Part shown: positions 1 to 8,728 of the stretch, piece after piece
Position numbering within the stretch: position 1 is the stretch's first letter
How the letters are laid out: every line of letters begins with the position of its first letter
NCBI RefSeq assembly: GCF_003614885.1
Contig: NZ_QZMS01000011.1
Span: 310,001-374,000, forward strand
DNA: 64,000 bases
Direction of reading: 5' to 3'
Source: Photobacterium salinisoli
GTDB taxonomy: Bacteria; Pseudomonadota; Gammaproteobacteria; Enterobacterales; Vibrionaceae
The notes under the pieces: generated by a model
What the model was told of the DNA's origin: nothing
What the model saw: only the letters and a program-made list of their open reading frames with translations
Databases searched by the model: none
Made by a program: the position numbers and the translations under genes

Positions 1-36
1 TAAGCACTCCATTGCGGATTGCTAATCACCAGAGTC

Positions 37-65
37 AAAACAGGGAGCGCATCGCTCCCTGTTTT
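37..65. terminator. bidirectional rho-independent terminator
   Basis: A 13-bp perfect stem (AAAACAGGGAGCG and its complement) closes on a 3-nt CAT loop. The A-run on one side and T-run on the other let it act in both directions. It ends the minus-strand methyltransferase gene and whatever enters from the left edge. Confidence 0.8.
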
Positions 66-81
66 ATCGCCAGATGCCTTA

Positions 82-525
82 TCAGCACCAACGCCTGACA
101 TGTTGGCAATACTCCTGATACTGCTTACCAAATGCGTGTTTTAGTACCCTTTCCTCTGCCGCTATCTGCACATAATTCATGTAAATGGCAAATACAGGAA
201 TCATGATCAGACTGGAAATGGCTGACAGATTAAGAAAAACCGCCACCAGTAACAACAGCAACCCCAGGTAAATCGGATTTCTTGATATTCGGTAAACACC
301 AGAAGTCACCAGTCGTGTTGTTTTTCGTGGATTTATTGCCGTCTTAGCACGGGCAAATGCCATGATACCGGCCAACCCGAAACCGACAGCCAATAAACTG
401 AACACCCATTCTAATAAAATCTTACCGGGGAAACTAAAGCGCCATACCGGAAAATATTGGGCCAGCAAGTACATGGCAGCCAGGGTAATTAAAAACACTA
501 AAGGGGGCGTAAGTCTGAATCTCAT
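82..525 (-). CDS. isoprenylcysteine carboxylmethyltransferase-family membrane methyltransferase
   Basis: A 148-residue integral membrane protein of the ICMT/phospholipid methyltransferase superfamily. Hydrophobic segments lie near residues 6-24, 38-56 and 88-120. The C-terminal half carries the family's SAM-binding signature: a TSGVYRISRNPIYLG motif from about residue 73, then EERVLKHAFGKQYQEY near the end. The ATG at 525 is preceded by AAGGGA; an upstream in-frame ATG at 621 lacks a ribosome site and adds a sequence unlike the family. The substrate cannot be told: bacterial members methylate small or lipid substrates and few have been studied. It is monocistronic. Confidence 0.8.
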   Translation of the reverse strand: MRFRLTPPLVFLITLAAMYLLAQYFPVWRFSFPGKILLEWVFSLLAVGFGLAGIMAFARAKTAINPRKTTRLVTSGVYRISRNPIYLGLLLLLVAVFLNLSAISSLIMIPVFAIYMNYVQIAAEERVLKHAFGKQYQEYCQHVRRWC

Positions 526-754
526 CTTATATCCCTTAATCACAGTCAACAGCTTGATATGAAAAGTATAAGCGCAGATAGACTGAACCAGAAAATATTG
601 TTTAAAAAATGTTAAATACATTCTCCTTTCTCACATTGTCCCCAGAGCTGCGCAGAAAAACCCGTTAAAAAACGCCGCCCAGCAGTGATTATCACTGACA
701 GTCAGTCTTATCTTGGCTTACAATAACCGCCATAGTCACTATTCGAGATATACC

Positions 755-1177
755 ATGAAAATTTTTGCCGTTGAGCTGAAAGGGAAAGAAGCTAACCTTT
801 GTCTGCTGTCACTGAAACAAGGGATGTTTTCAATTCCTGACTGCCGATCGCAGAAACTGGTGCTTAGCGATGCCTTTGACAACCAACAGATGCGTCAATT
901 TCAGAAAAGCTTCAAAAAACTGGTCGAAGACTATCAGGTGGAGCACATCGTCATTAAAACCCGCGAAACGCGTGGCAAGCATGCGGGAAGTGCTGAAAGC
1001 TTCAAAATGGAAACCGCTATTCAGCTGATTGACGATCTGGATGTCACTTTTCTTAGCAACGCTGATATCAAGGAAAAGCTGAAAAGAAATCCGTTGTCAG
1101 TAGATTTCCGTGGCACAGGACTGCGCCAGTTTCAGGAAAATGCGTTTGTGGCCGGCTATGCCTTTTTGAGTAAGTAG
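755..1177 (+). CDS. DUF3010 family protein
   Basis: A 140-residue soluble protein that I recognise as a DUF3010 member, a small family of marine gammaproteobacteria without an assigned function. It starts MKIFAVELKGKEANLCLL and has the central KTRETRGKHAGSAESFKME stretch. The ATG at 755 is preferred over an in-frame TTG at 713. It is a single gene ending in a hairpin terminator. The alternating strand-helix pattern (KIFAVEL, VEHIVIKT) suggests an RNase H-like fold, but that is inference from appearance only. Confidence 0.75.
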   Translation: MKIFAVELKGKEANLCLLSLKQGMFSIPDCRSQKLVLSDAFDNQQMRQFQKSFKKLVEDYQVEHIVIKTRETRGKHAGSAESFKMETAIQLIDDLDVTFLSNADIKEKLKRNPLSVDFRGTGLRQFQENAFVAGYAFLSK

Positions 1178-1183
1178 ACACAG

Positions 1184-1213
1184 CAGGGAGCCCGACGGCT
1201 CCCTGTTAATTTT
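1184..1213 (+). terminator. rho-independent terminator after the DUF3010 gene
   Basis: A 9-bp stem (CAGGGAGCC with GGCTCCCTG) and a 4-nt loop are followed by TTAATTTT. It lies 7 bases past the stop codon of the plus-strand gene and may also serve the convergent gene. Confidence 0.65.
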
Positions 1214-1222
1214 CGATCTTGT

Positions 1223-1456
1223 TCAGTGTTGAGAGTCAAAACTAAAGCCTTTCAATGGCCTGATAACCTCTTCTAAGCCCTCAATTTTCATTTCAAGCGT
1301 TATTGCCAGCAATCGACCAAGCTCACCATCCGGAAAACCCTGCTTAGCAAACCATAACAGGTATGGTTCAGGTAAATCGATAAGTACCCGGCCGCTGTAC
1401 TTGCCAAATGGCATTTTCATATTGGCCAGTTTGACCAAATCACGTTTCTCAAACAT
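1223..1456 (-). CDS. DUF3820 family protein
   Basis: A 77-residue protein matching the DUF3820 family (sometimes named putative quorum-sensing-regulated virulence factor). The conserved core MPFGKYSGRVLIDLPEPYLLWF is followed by a GFPDGELG segment. No membrane segment or signal peptide is seen. The biochemical role is unknown. It sits 67 bases downstream of the FAH-family hydrolase gene on the same strand and could be co-transcribed with it. Confidence 0.75.
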   Translation of the reverse strand: MFEKRDLVKLANMKMPFGKYSGRVLIDLPEPYLLWFAKQGFPDGELGRLLAITLEMKIEGLEEVIRPLKGFSFDSQH

Positions 1457-1523
1457 TGATACTTACCGCTTTCCGCTTTGTATTAACTTATCGCCAATGA
1501 AATTAAGTGTTAGAAGTTAAGTG

Positions 1524-2141
1524 TCAGTCCTTTGCTTTCCAGCCAATACTGACCAGTTCTTCCTTATGACAGGTTAATGCACCCAGAAATTCTTGCCCGG
1601 TTTTCACCTGACCAACCCCTTTAGGTGTACCTGTCATGACCACGTCGCCATCCTCAAGCGGAATGACCTTTTGCACTTCTGCCAGGATAACTTCCGGTGG
1701 GTAAAGCATGAATGTTGTGTCGCCTTTCTGAACCAGGGTGCCATCTATACGCAGTGTTAACCCAAGCGGGGAATCTGAATCAGGCAAAGCGACAAAATCA
1801 CTGAACAGTGCCGCTCCTTCGAATACCTTACTGCGCTCCCACGGCAACCCTTTGTCTTTCAGTGCAGACTGCAGATCACGCTTGGTAAGATCCAACCCAA
1901 GAGCGGCTGCGCTAAACCGGCCATCATGATAGAGATACGCGATCTCGGCTTCATAATGCAGCACTTCACCACCATGGGTTGCGTGTAATTCATCGCCAAT
2001 CGCAGTGTTAGGCTTCATGAAAATGACCATTTCTTCGGGCATCTCATTGCCTAGCTCTTCGATGTGGGCAGCATAATTTCTACCTATGCAGACCACTTTC
2101 CCCGGTTGAACTGGCTTACCATTGACAGTCACGCTCTTCAT
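1524..2141 (-). CDS. fumarylacetoacetate hydrolase-family protein (YcgM/FAHD1-like)
   Basis: A 205-residue single-domain member of the FAH superfamily, metal-dependent hydrolases, decarboxylases or isomerases acting on diketo acids. The signature GRNYAAHIEELGNEMPEE near the N-terminus, MKPNTAI, the metal-ligand motif YEAEIAYL and the C-terminal MTGTPKGVG all fit the short YcgM/FAHD1 branch (acylpyruvase or oxaloacetate decarboxylase type). The ATG at 2141 is preceded by GGGAG at 5 bases; an in-frame GTG lies two codons upstream. It is distinct from the longer true fumarylacetoacetase encoded at about 20.2 kb. Confidence 0.85.
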   Translation of the reverse strand: MKSVTVNGKPVQPGKVVCIGRNYAAHIEELGNEMPEEMVIFMKPNTAIGDELHATHGGEVLHYEAEIAYLYHDGRFSAAALGLDLTKRDLQSALKDKGLPWERSKVFEGAALFSDFVALPDSDSPLGLTLRIDGTLVQKGDTTFMLYPPEVILAEVQKVIPLEDGDVVMTGTPKGVGQVKTGQEFLGALTCHKEELVSIGWKAKD

Positions 2142-2218
2142 AACCACTCCCTGTATTCACTGTGAATATGGCAAGAGCATAATGAGCGTGACCGCCAAGG
2201 TCAAAATAATTCAGAGGG

Positions 2219-2806
2219 TTATGACTCAGGCACAAACGCCAGATTCACAAAGACCGGGACACTTGGCAATATTCCATTCAAATTCGCGACTTCCTGTAAC
2301 GCAGTAATTCCCTTTTCCAGGCCAAATGCTTTAGCGTCAATGATAATCGGACTCTGGCTGCTTACCATCAGCGTGCCGTCAACCAGACGTGTAATTCGCA
2401 AATCTGCATTGACCGGATTAATAGCACCATGAAGATTGAGCTTAAGAGACACTTGCTGAGTGAGTGTTTCTCCTGGTTTCAGATCCTCCAGACCGGTAAC
2501 GTCAACCTCGCCTTCCAGCATTGCTTTGGGGAAGTCCGACACCTTAAACAGCATCGATTTCATACGTTCATCACGGATTGGGATTTGTGTGTCCACACTG
2601 GATAAGTCCAGCATCACCTGCACCTCTCCCTTATCAGTGATAGAGCCTTCCAGCTCTTTGAAAGCATGTTGTTCAATAACGCTGTTATTTTTCACCGACA
2701 GGAATCGCAATTGTGACTGGCTGTTATCCAGCTTCCAGGTTGCTGATGCACAGAGAGGAAATACCGCCAGAGCGGTAAAAATAATGTTGCGAACTGATAA
2801 AGCCAT
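2219..2806 (-). CDS. YceI family periplasmic protein
   Basis: A 195-residue exported protein with a signal peptide (residues 1-22, cleavage likely after CASA). A YceI lipocalin-like domain follows: TWKLDNSQSQLRFLSVKN, then the paired strand pattern around GEVDVTGLEDLKPGETLTQQ. YceI proteins bind long-chain isoprenoid or lipid ligands in a beta-barrel; in E. coli the homolog is base-inducible. The start is fixed by GGAGATAGTT before the ATG. The physiological ligand is unknown. Confidence 0.85.
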   Translation of the reverse strand: MALSVRNIIFTALAVFPLCASATWKLDNSQSQLRFLSVKNNSVIEQHAFKELEGSITDKGEVQVMLDLSSVDTQIPIRDERMKSMLFKVSDFPKAMLEGEVDVTGLEDLKPGETLTQQVSLKLNLHGAINPVNADLRITRLVDGTLMVSSQSPIIIDAKAFGLEKGITALQEVANLNGILPSVPVFVNLAFVPES

Positions 2807-2960
2807 AACTATCTCCAGAAATAAGGTTACTTGGATATAATAATAGGCAGTTTTCGTCCAATTCGCGTGTAAAAAAACTGTGAAGTTACCATTTGTCGAG
2901 TGAATTCACTTTTTGACTTACTCAATGCAATCAATTATTTACTTTAGAATGACAACAGCG

Positions 2961-3494
2961 TCAGGCTTTCTCAGTCACACTCAGCAGCTCATTGCGGATG
3001 CATTTAAGCAAAAATAACTCACGCTCCACAGACAACCCTTTTTTCTCACTGTTTGCCAGGGTTTCTTCATTATGAGCAATCGCATCATGGATATTCATCC
3101 AGACAGGTTTCATGCCATTCTGGATTTCATACGCTTCCAATTGCGTTTCGCCTAACTGACTGTCGATGCGACAAGTGAAGCAAAATGATTTCATATGCAT
3201 GATATCAAACTCAGGTTTGTACCAGGGCCGATATTCTTCATAGAGTCCAAAAGGGACAATATCACGAATATTGCGGGCGCCGGTTTCCTCCTGCAGCTCG
3301 CGAATCAACCCGGCCTCAATATCTTCCCCTTCATCAATACCGCCCCCGGGGAGGGTGTAGTCGTGATACCTTGCGGTGTACAGCATCAGAATATTGTCGC
3401 CATCCAGAATAATGGCTCTGGCTGCTTCACGGTAAAACATCGAACCAGTTAAATCAGAGATATCAGGATGAACCGTACACTTGAGAAGCCGCAT
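2961..3494 (-). CDS. NUDIX hydrolase
   Basis: A 177-residue protein with a NUDIX domain. The Nudix box runs from GGGIDEGEDIEAGLIRELQEE to TGA at about residues 50-72 and has the catalytic REXXEE element, so it should hydrolyse a nucleoside-diphosphate-linked substrate. Specificity is not predictable from sequence. It lies downstream of mrcB on the same strand but is separated by a strong terminator, so it probably has its own promoter. The ribosome site before the ATG at 3494 is weak; an internal ATG at 3437 is less likely because it removes the first strand. Confidence 0.85.
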   Translation of the reverse strand: MRLLKCTVHPDISDLTGSMFYREAARAIILDGDNILMLYTARYHDYTLPGGGIDEGEDIEAGLIRELQEETGARNIRDIVPFGLYEEYRPWYKPEFDIMHMKSFCFTCRIDSQLGETQLEAYEIQNGMKPVWMNIHDAIAHNEETLANSEKKGLSVERELFLLKCIRNELLSVTEKA

Positions 3495-3512
3495 AAAGAT
3501 TAGTCTTCAGAT

Positions 3513-3543
3513 AAAAAAACGGGTCGGCATTGTAACCGACCCG
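3513..3543 (-). terminator. rho-independent terminator of mrcB
   Basis: An 8-bp GC-rich stem (CGGGTCGG with CCGACCCG) and 8-nt loop are followed, on the minus strand, by seven T residues. It lies 20 bases past the mrcB stop codon. Confidence 0.85.
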
Positions 3544-3563
3544 CTGATGATTTCCAGTCACTG

Positions 3564-5906
3564 CTACCAATTAAAAATTGAACGGATAATGGTAGACACT
3601 TTATTTTCACAGCCTTGAGACTGACGGCCGTCTTTGTCCCAGACAGGCAATTCAACCTGACCGATACAGGCCTGCGTCAGACCGCCTTGCTGATTCACCT
3701 GATAAGCAACATCCGTAATATTCTCAGGTTCCTGCAGCCTGACCGGTTCAGGATCACGACGCTGTATGTAATCGGCATACAGGCGCAGCGGGCCTGACGA
3801 CCCCGTCAGCTTGACATTTTTATTGTCATCTCTGCCCATCCACACTGTCACAACTTCACGGCCATCAACGCCGACATACCAGGAATCGCGGCCTTCATCA
3901 GACGTACCGGTTTTTCCGGCCAGCTTCAATGACGGCAGGATAGAGTCCAGATAACGGGCTGTGCCTTCAGAGACCACTTTCTGCATTGCATACATGGTCA
4001 GCCAGGCAGATTGCTTCGAGACCACCTGCTTCGCCGTTGGCAATGCCTGATAAATCATCTCACCATCGCGATCAGTAACGGCACTCAGGGCTGTCAGTTC
4101 GCTTCGGCGACCTTCATTGGCAATGGTCTGATACATTTGCGTCACTTCATAAGGAGACAGCGTAAAGGCGCCCAGTAAGATTGCCGGTACCTGAGGGATC
4201 TGACCTCGATCAACGCCAAGATCAACCAGGGTATCCACCACGTTATCTAAGCCAACAGACATCCCCAGGTTCACTGTGGGTATGTTGTAGGAACGTGCCA
4301 GGGCCTGGACCAAAGGTACTTCACCACGAAACTGGCGATCATAATTACGCGGAGACCAGGTTTTTCCCTTTTCATCGGTAAGCGTCAGCGGCTTGTCATC
4401 CAGATTGCTGGCCAGAGTGAATCGCTCCGGTCGCGCCAACGCCGACAAATAAACCGCCGGTTTCACCACTGAACCAATCTGACGGCGGGCATCAAGTGCG
4501 CGGTTGAAGCCGTCAAATTCAGGACGGCTACCACCGACCATGGCGCGGATTTCACCAGTCTGGCGATCAGCAACGACCACAGCGGTTTCAAGCTGTTTGC
4601 CGTGCTGTTTTTTGAGCGCTTCCATTTTTGCCCGTACCACACTCTCAGCACTGGCCTGCGAAATAGGATCCAGAGTGGTATAAACGCGTAACCCCAGGCC
4701 CGGTTTATAACCCTGACTGACACGTTTGTTCAGCTCTTGCTTCAATAAACTAAAGAATGCTGGCTGTCTGCCGGCAACATGCCCTTTTGGCTGTAAGTCT
4801 AAATCTTGCTTGATGGCTTTTTTATACGTCTCTTCATCAATCTTTTGAGTATCGTGCAGCAGGCTGAGCACCAGATCCCGCCGCTCTTTCGCACGTTCCG
4901 GATAACGCCAGGGATTATAGTAGGACGGCCCTTTCACCATGCCGACCAACAGAGCCTGCTGATCAATACGCAGTTCAGACAGCGGCAACCCAAAGTAAAA
5001 ACGGGCCCCCAGAGCAAAACCGTGCACTGCATCCGAGCCGCTTTGGGCCAGATACACCTGATTCAGGTATGCATCGAGGATTTCATCTTTGTTGTAGCGA
5101 TAATCAATGATTAACGCCATATAAGCTTCTTTGAACTTACGCCACAAGCTGCGCTCACTCGATAAAAACAGGTTTTTCGCCAACTGCTGAGTTAGCGTAC
5201 TGCCGCCCTGCACGGTTCGTCCCGCTTTCATGTTCGCCAGAAACGCGCGTCCGATAGCAACCACAGACACACCGTCATGGGTATAAAAATCACGGTCTTC
5301 TGTTGCGAGCAGTGCATCAATCAGCGTAGAAGGCAGCTCTGATTTCGGTTTATACAAACGCAACTCATTGGAATCGGTTTCCAGCATACCCAGCATTTGC
5401 GGCTCAACAGAAAAAATACCGTATTCACGGTGCGTATTCGCATCCACAACACGTTTGACCGAGCCGTAATTAAATTCAGCAATCACATGGCGCGCTTGCT
5501 GTGAGCCACTGCGTGACTGGAATGGGCGGCGAATGAATTCCACTTTCAGACGGCTGGTGCTGTACTCCCCTACCCGGGTCGGCTTGCTGACTTTGCGGTA
5601 GTTAAGGGCTTTAAGCTCCTTCACCAAATCTTCGTACCGCACTTGTGCCCCGGGCTCCAGTACCAGCTCGCGGGCATATACCACAGACGGTAGCTGCCAA
5701 AGCTGGCCGGCAAATTTATCTGCTATCTGTTTATTGAGCGTCCAGCCCAGCCCACCTATGGCAACCAGGCTGCCAACCAGAATTAGGGCAAGCAGAATTT
5801 TCCACTTACTGCGGCGTGGTGGTTCGCCCCCATCAGAATTCTTACCCGGCAAATATCGGGCTGAAGTATGGGCAGATTGTTGTTCAGACTCTGTCATTAC
5901 CTTCAT
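3564..5906 (-). CDS. mrcB: penicillin-binding protein 1B (bifunctional glycosyltransferase/transpeptidase)
   Basis: A class A PBP that polymerises lipid II and crosslinks peptidoglycan at the inner membrane. In order, counted from the ATG at 5906: a cytoplasmic tail, a membrane anchor (about 35-56), a UB2H-like domain (about 70-140), the GT51 domain with EDRDFYTHDG (catalytic Glu near 203) and GGSTLTQQLAKNLFL, and the transpeptidase with SVVK (Ser near 479), SYN (near 539) and KTGT (near 665). The UB2H region separates PBP1B from PBP1A; in E. coli it docks LpoB. The start is uncertain: ATGs at 5960, 5939, 5906 and 5897 are in frame and none has a good ribosome site. It is monocistronic. Confidence 0.93.
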   Translation of the reverse strand: MKVMTESEQQSAHTSARYLPGKNSDGGEPPRRSKWKILLALILVGSLVAIGGLGWTLNKQIADKFAGQLWQLPSVVYARELVLEPGAQVRYEDLVKELKALNYRKVSKPTRVGEYSTSRLKVEFIRRPFQSRSGSQQARHVIAEFNYGSVKRVVDANTHREYGIFSVEPQMLGMLETDSNELRLYKPKSELPSTLIDALLATEDRDFYTHDGVSVVAIGRAFLANMKAGRTVQGGSTLTQQLAKNLFLSSERSLWRKFKEAYMALIIDYRYNKDEILDAYLNQVYLAQSGSDAVHGFALGARFYFGLPLSELRIDQQALLVGMVKGPSYYNPWRYPERAKERRDLVLSLLHDTQKIDEETYKKAIKQDLDLQPKGHVAGRQPAFFSLLKQELNKRVSQGYKPGLGLRVYTTLDPISQASAESVVRAKMEALKKQHGKQLETAVVVADRQTGEIRAMVGGSRPEFDGFNRALDARRQIGSVVKPAVYLSALARPERFTLASNLDDKPLTLTDEKGKTWSPRNYDRQFRGEVPLVQALARSYNIPTVNLGMSVGLDNVVDTLVDLGVDRGQIPQVPAILLGAFTLSPYEVTQMYQTIANEGRRSELTALSAVTDRDGEMIYQALPTAKQVVSKQSAWLTMYAMQKVVSEGTARYLDSILPSLKLAGKTGTSDEGRDSWYVGVDGREVVTVWMGRDDNKNVKLTGSSGPLRLYADYIQRRDPEPVRLQEPENITDVAYQVNQQGGLTQACIGQVELPVWDKDGRQSQGCENKVSTIIRSIFNW

Positions 5907-6135
5907 CTTCGCTAACTGCTGAATATGCACACTCAGCATAATTTGATTACTTCGAGGCATGCACGATAGCTAAATTTTGCTCATTTTTTGTCAATCCTGT
6001 GTCAACTAAATGGCGCCAGGCCGCATGTGCAAAGGGCTTTGCGGCTGTAACTGAATGACAGCGGTAGTAATTCTTCACATCATCACGCAAAATACGGGCC
6101 ATTCAGAATTGCAGCCTTACCGGAGAAAGAGAGCA

Positions 6136-6591
6136 ATGCAACGGGATTACACATTAAACTGTCTGCTCACTATGCCCCGCCACGAACTGGAAGAGTTTAG
6201 CCAGCGTATCCTCAGCCGTATGGTCCCTGAGGATGTCATGGAAGAATTGTTCACCTTTGAGCCGGAGGAAACCCAGAACGCGGAACGCCTGCGTGCTGCC
6301 CAGTTTGACGCCATGCTCAGAATGTCGGCGATAGCCTTAGGGGAAGTGTCTTCCGCCTTTTCCGGATCTGAACAGGCGAAACAAAATACCGAGAGAATGA
6401 CGCGGCTGCTGCTGTGGCATTTTTATGCCATGGCTTTCCAGATGGAAGAAGTCGTCACTCTGGAGCAACATTGCCAGGAAGTTGAGAAGCTGCTGAAGAA
6501 CGCGCCGTCAGATACCTTCGGCTGGATTCAGTCACTGACAGAACTGCTGCACCGTTATGCCAGCCTGAGCGGACACGACTCAGATTCATAA
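6136..6591 (+). CDS. conserved hypothetical protein, helical
   Basis: A 151-residue protein that I do not recognise. It is acidic and looks almost wholly alpha-helical, starting MQRDYTLNCLLTMPRHELEEFSQRI, without a signal peptide or membrane segment. The ATG at 6136 follows GGAGAAAGAGAG; an in-frame start at 6055 has no ribosome site. It is divergent from mrcB with about 230 bases between the coding starts, and convergent with the phospho-sugar mutase gene. No function is assigned. Confidence 0.6.
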   Translation: MQRDYTLNCLLTMPRHELEEFSQRILSRMVPEDVMEELFTFEPEETQNAERLRAAQFDAMLRMSAIALGEVSSAFSGSEQAKQNTERMTRLLLWHFYAMAFQMEEVVTLEQHCQEVEKLLKNAPSDTFGWIQSLTELLHRYASLSGHDSDS

Positions 6592-6655
6592 CCTGCCAGT
6601 CCAGCCATTGGCGTAAGCAGCAATCAGCGTCCCATCGTATATGGCCACGGATATC

Positions 6656-6690
6656 AATAAAAACGCCAGCGGCAAAGCTGGCGTTATTCT
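6656..6690. terminator. convergent terminator
   Basis: A 9-bp stem (AACGCCAGC with GCTGGCGTT) and 6-nt loop lie between two convergent genes. The minus strand reads into TTTTTATTG, so it mainly ends the phospho-sugar mutase gene. Confidence 0.75.
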
Positions 6691-6710
6691 ATTCAGACAG
6701 CGGTGAACAA

Positions 6711-8432
6711 TTACCTGTTGGTCATACCCGTCAAACTGTTCTGATGACGTTGTACCAGCTCGTCCATACTGCTTTGCGCGCGCTGATAGGCATGCTCCAG
6801 AGTGTCAATCTGATCAATGACTTCAACCACCTCATAGTAGCATTTCAGCTTGGGTTCTGTGCCTGATGGTCGCACGACGACTCTGGAATCATCTTCCAGG
6901 AAATAAATCAGCACATCGCTGGCGGGCAGATCGATCGTCTCAACGGAGCCATCGGCCTTATAGCGTGTAGAGGATTTCAGATCATCAATACGCACCACTT
7001 TTCGCCCGGCAATTTCCTCAGGCGGTTGCTGACGCAGGGCATCACCGATAGGCGGAGAGTTCGGTGACAAACCAATACTGACCTGTGAATTAAGATACAG
7101 GCCGTGCTCACGATAAATCGACTCCAATTGATCCCATACGGTGCGGCCTTGCGCAACCAGCTCTGCCGTCATTTGTGCAAACGCCAGCATGGCAGATAAA
7201 CCGTCTTTATCCCACACCATATTACCCACGGTATAGCCGAGCGCTTCTTCATACGCAAACAGGAAACAACTGTCTTCACGCTGCTTCTCCATCGCAATAT
7301 TTGTCAGCCATTTGAAACCAGTGAGTGTCTGGTAGTATTCAGCACCGACACGCGACGCTACTTTTTGCAACAGGCTGGAAGAGACAATCGTGGTGCCGAC
7401 AAGGCTGGTTTCAGGGTTCGCTCTGGTCAGCAAATAATGCCCCAGCAAGACACCGACCTGATCGCCGGTCAGCATTTTATACTGGCCTTCAGGGGTGCGA
7501 ACCGCCACCGCAAAACGGTCGGCATCCGGGTCGTTAGCGCATGCCAGAATCGCCTGGTGTTTCTCCGCTTCCGCAATCACCAGATCCATGGCGCCCGGCT
7601 CTTCAGGATTAGGAAAATTCACCGTGGGGAAGGTTCCGTCCGGTTCTCGCTGCGCGGCGACACTGTACACTTTGGTAAATCCGGCGTCGGCCAGCAAAGT
7701 CTCTGCCATTTGTGCACCCACACCATGCATCGCAGTGTAAGCAATGCTGATCGCATCGGGTTTGGCATAATTTTGCAGTAAGGCACTTTGTCTAATGGAT
7801 TCTCTGTAATCGCTATAAAATTCATCATCCAGCCAAACCAGTAAACCCTGATTCTGGGCTTCATTGAGATCCATCAGTTCAAGCGGTTCAATCGCCGCTT
7901 GGTCAATGGCTGCAGCAATCCCTTTATCATGAGGGGGAATGATCTGTGCCCCATTGCTCCAGTACACTTTAAACCCGTTGTATGCAGGCGGGTTATGACT
8001 CGCTGTCACGACAATACCTGCGGCCGCCTTTAAGGCTATAACACCGTAAGCCACCAGCGGGGTCGCCGCGACCGTAACCGTCAGGTATACCTTGATGCCC
8101 TGCGCCGTTAATACTGATGCGGCATCATGGGCAAAGGTTTTTGAATCTGGCCGGCCATCATAACCAATAACCACACCTTTCGATTTCGCCTGAGGCACGG
8201 TTTGCTGTAAATACTGGCCCAACCCGGTAGCCGTTTCCTGAATAACCAGCCTGTTCATCCGGTTGGGGCCTGCACCCACTATGCCCCTTAAACCCGCGGT
8301 ACCAAACGCGAGACGACCAGAGAAACGCTCGGTCAGTTCCTGTTCATTACCGGCATCAATCAGGTTCTGCAGTTCGTCCCGGGTGGCAGGATCGGGATCT
8401 CTTTCTAACCAGCGTGTTATCAACTCTTTCAT
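6711..8432 (-). CDS. phospho-sugar mutase (phosphoglucomutase/phosphomannomutase family)
   Basis: A 573-residue alpha-D-phosphohexomutase that interconverts hexose 1- and 6-phosphates through a phosphoserine. The four family sites are present: the active-site loop TASHNPPAYNG (Ser near 145), the metal loop DPDADRF (near 301), the sugar-binding loop YEEALGY (near 405), and the phosphate-binding RPSGTEPK near the C-terminus. Length and the FGTAGLRG start fit the PGM2-like branch rather than E. coli Pgm or ManB. The ATG at 8432 has AGGAAG 7 bases upstream. Glucose, mannose or ribose phosphate specificity is undecided. Confidence 0.88.
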   Translation of the reverse strand: MKELITRWLERDPDPATRDELQNLIDAGNEQELTERFSGRLAFGTAGLRGIVGAGPNRMNRLVIQETATGLGQYLQQTVPQAKSKGVVIGYDGRPDSKTFAHDAASVLTAQGIKVYLTVTVAATPLVAYGVIALKAAAGIVVTASHNPPAYNGFKVYWSNGAQIIPPHDKGIAAAIDQAAIEPLELMDLNEAQNQGLLVWLDDEFYSDYRESIRQSALLQNYAKPDAISIAYTAMHGVGAQMAETLLADAGFTKVYSVAAQREPDGTFPTVNFPNPEEPGAMDLVIAEAEKHQAILACANDPDADRFAVAVRTPEGQYKMLTGDQVGVLLGHYLLTRANPETSLVGTTIVSSSLLQKVASRVGAEYYQTLTGFKWLTNIAMEKQREDSCFLFAYEEALGYTVGNMVWDKDGLSAMLAFAQMTAELVAQGRTVWDQLESIYREHGLYLNSQVSIGLSPNSPPIGDALRQQPPEEIAGRKVVRIDDLKSSTRYKADGSVETIDLPASDVLIYFLEDDSRVVVRPSGTEPKLKCYYEVVEVIDQIDTLEHAYQRAQSSMDELVQRHQNSLTGMTNR

Positions 8433-8660
8433 TCTCTGTCTTCCTAATTGCAGGGTCTGAAAACAAAATATCACAAATGATAGTTATTCGCATTTTAAGT
8501 GCTTTAAAGTTAGCTGACTGTGTGAATTTCATACCGTCCCGGCATCAAAAGGCAACATCGCGATAGCGAAGAATGACCAGGAAATAGTCGGAATGGCATC
8601 ACTCTGTCTGACAAGTATAGAGGGATACACCGCTGATGGTGTCAGATTTAAGCGAATGAT

Positions 8661-8701
8661 AAAAAAGAAAAAAGCGGCAGCCTTGAGGGCATACCGCTTT
8701 A
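8661..8701 (-). terminator. rho-independent terminator of astB
   Basis: On the minus strand an AAAGCGG...CCGCTTT stem with an inner GCC/GGC extension is followed by a long T-rich run. It lies about 30 bases past the astB stop. Confidence 0.75.
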
Positions 8702-8728
8702 GCTTGGAGAAAACGCTTTAATTGACGC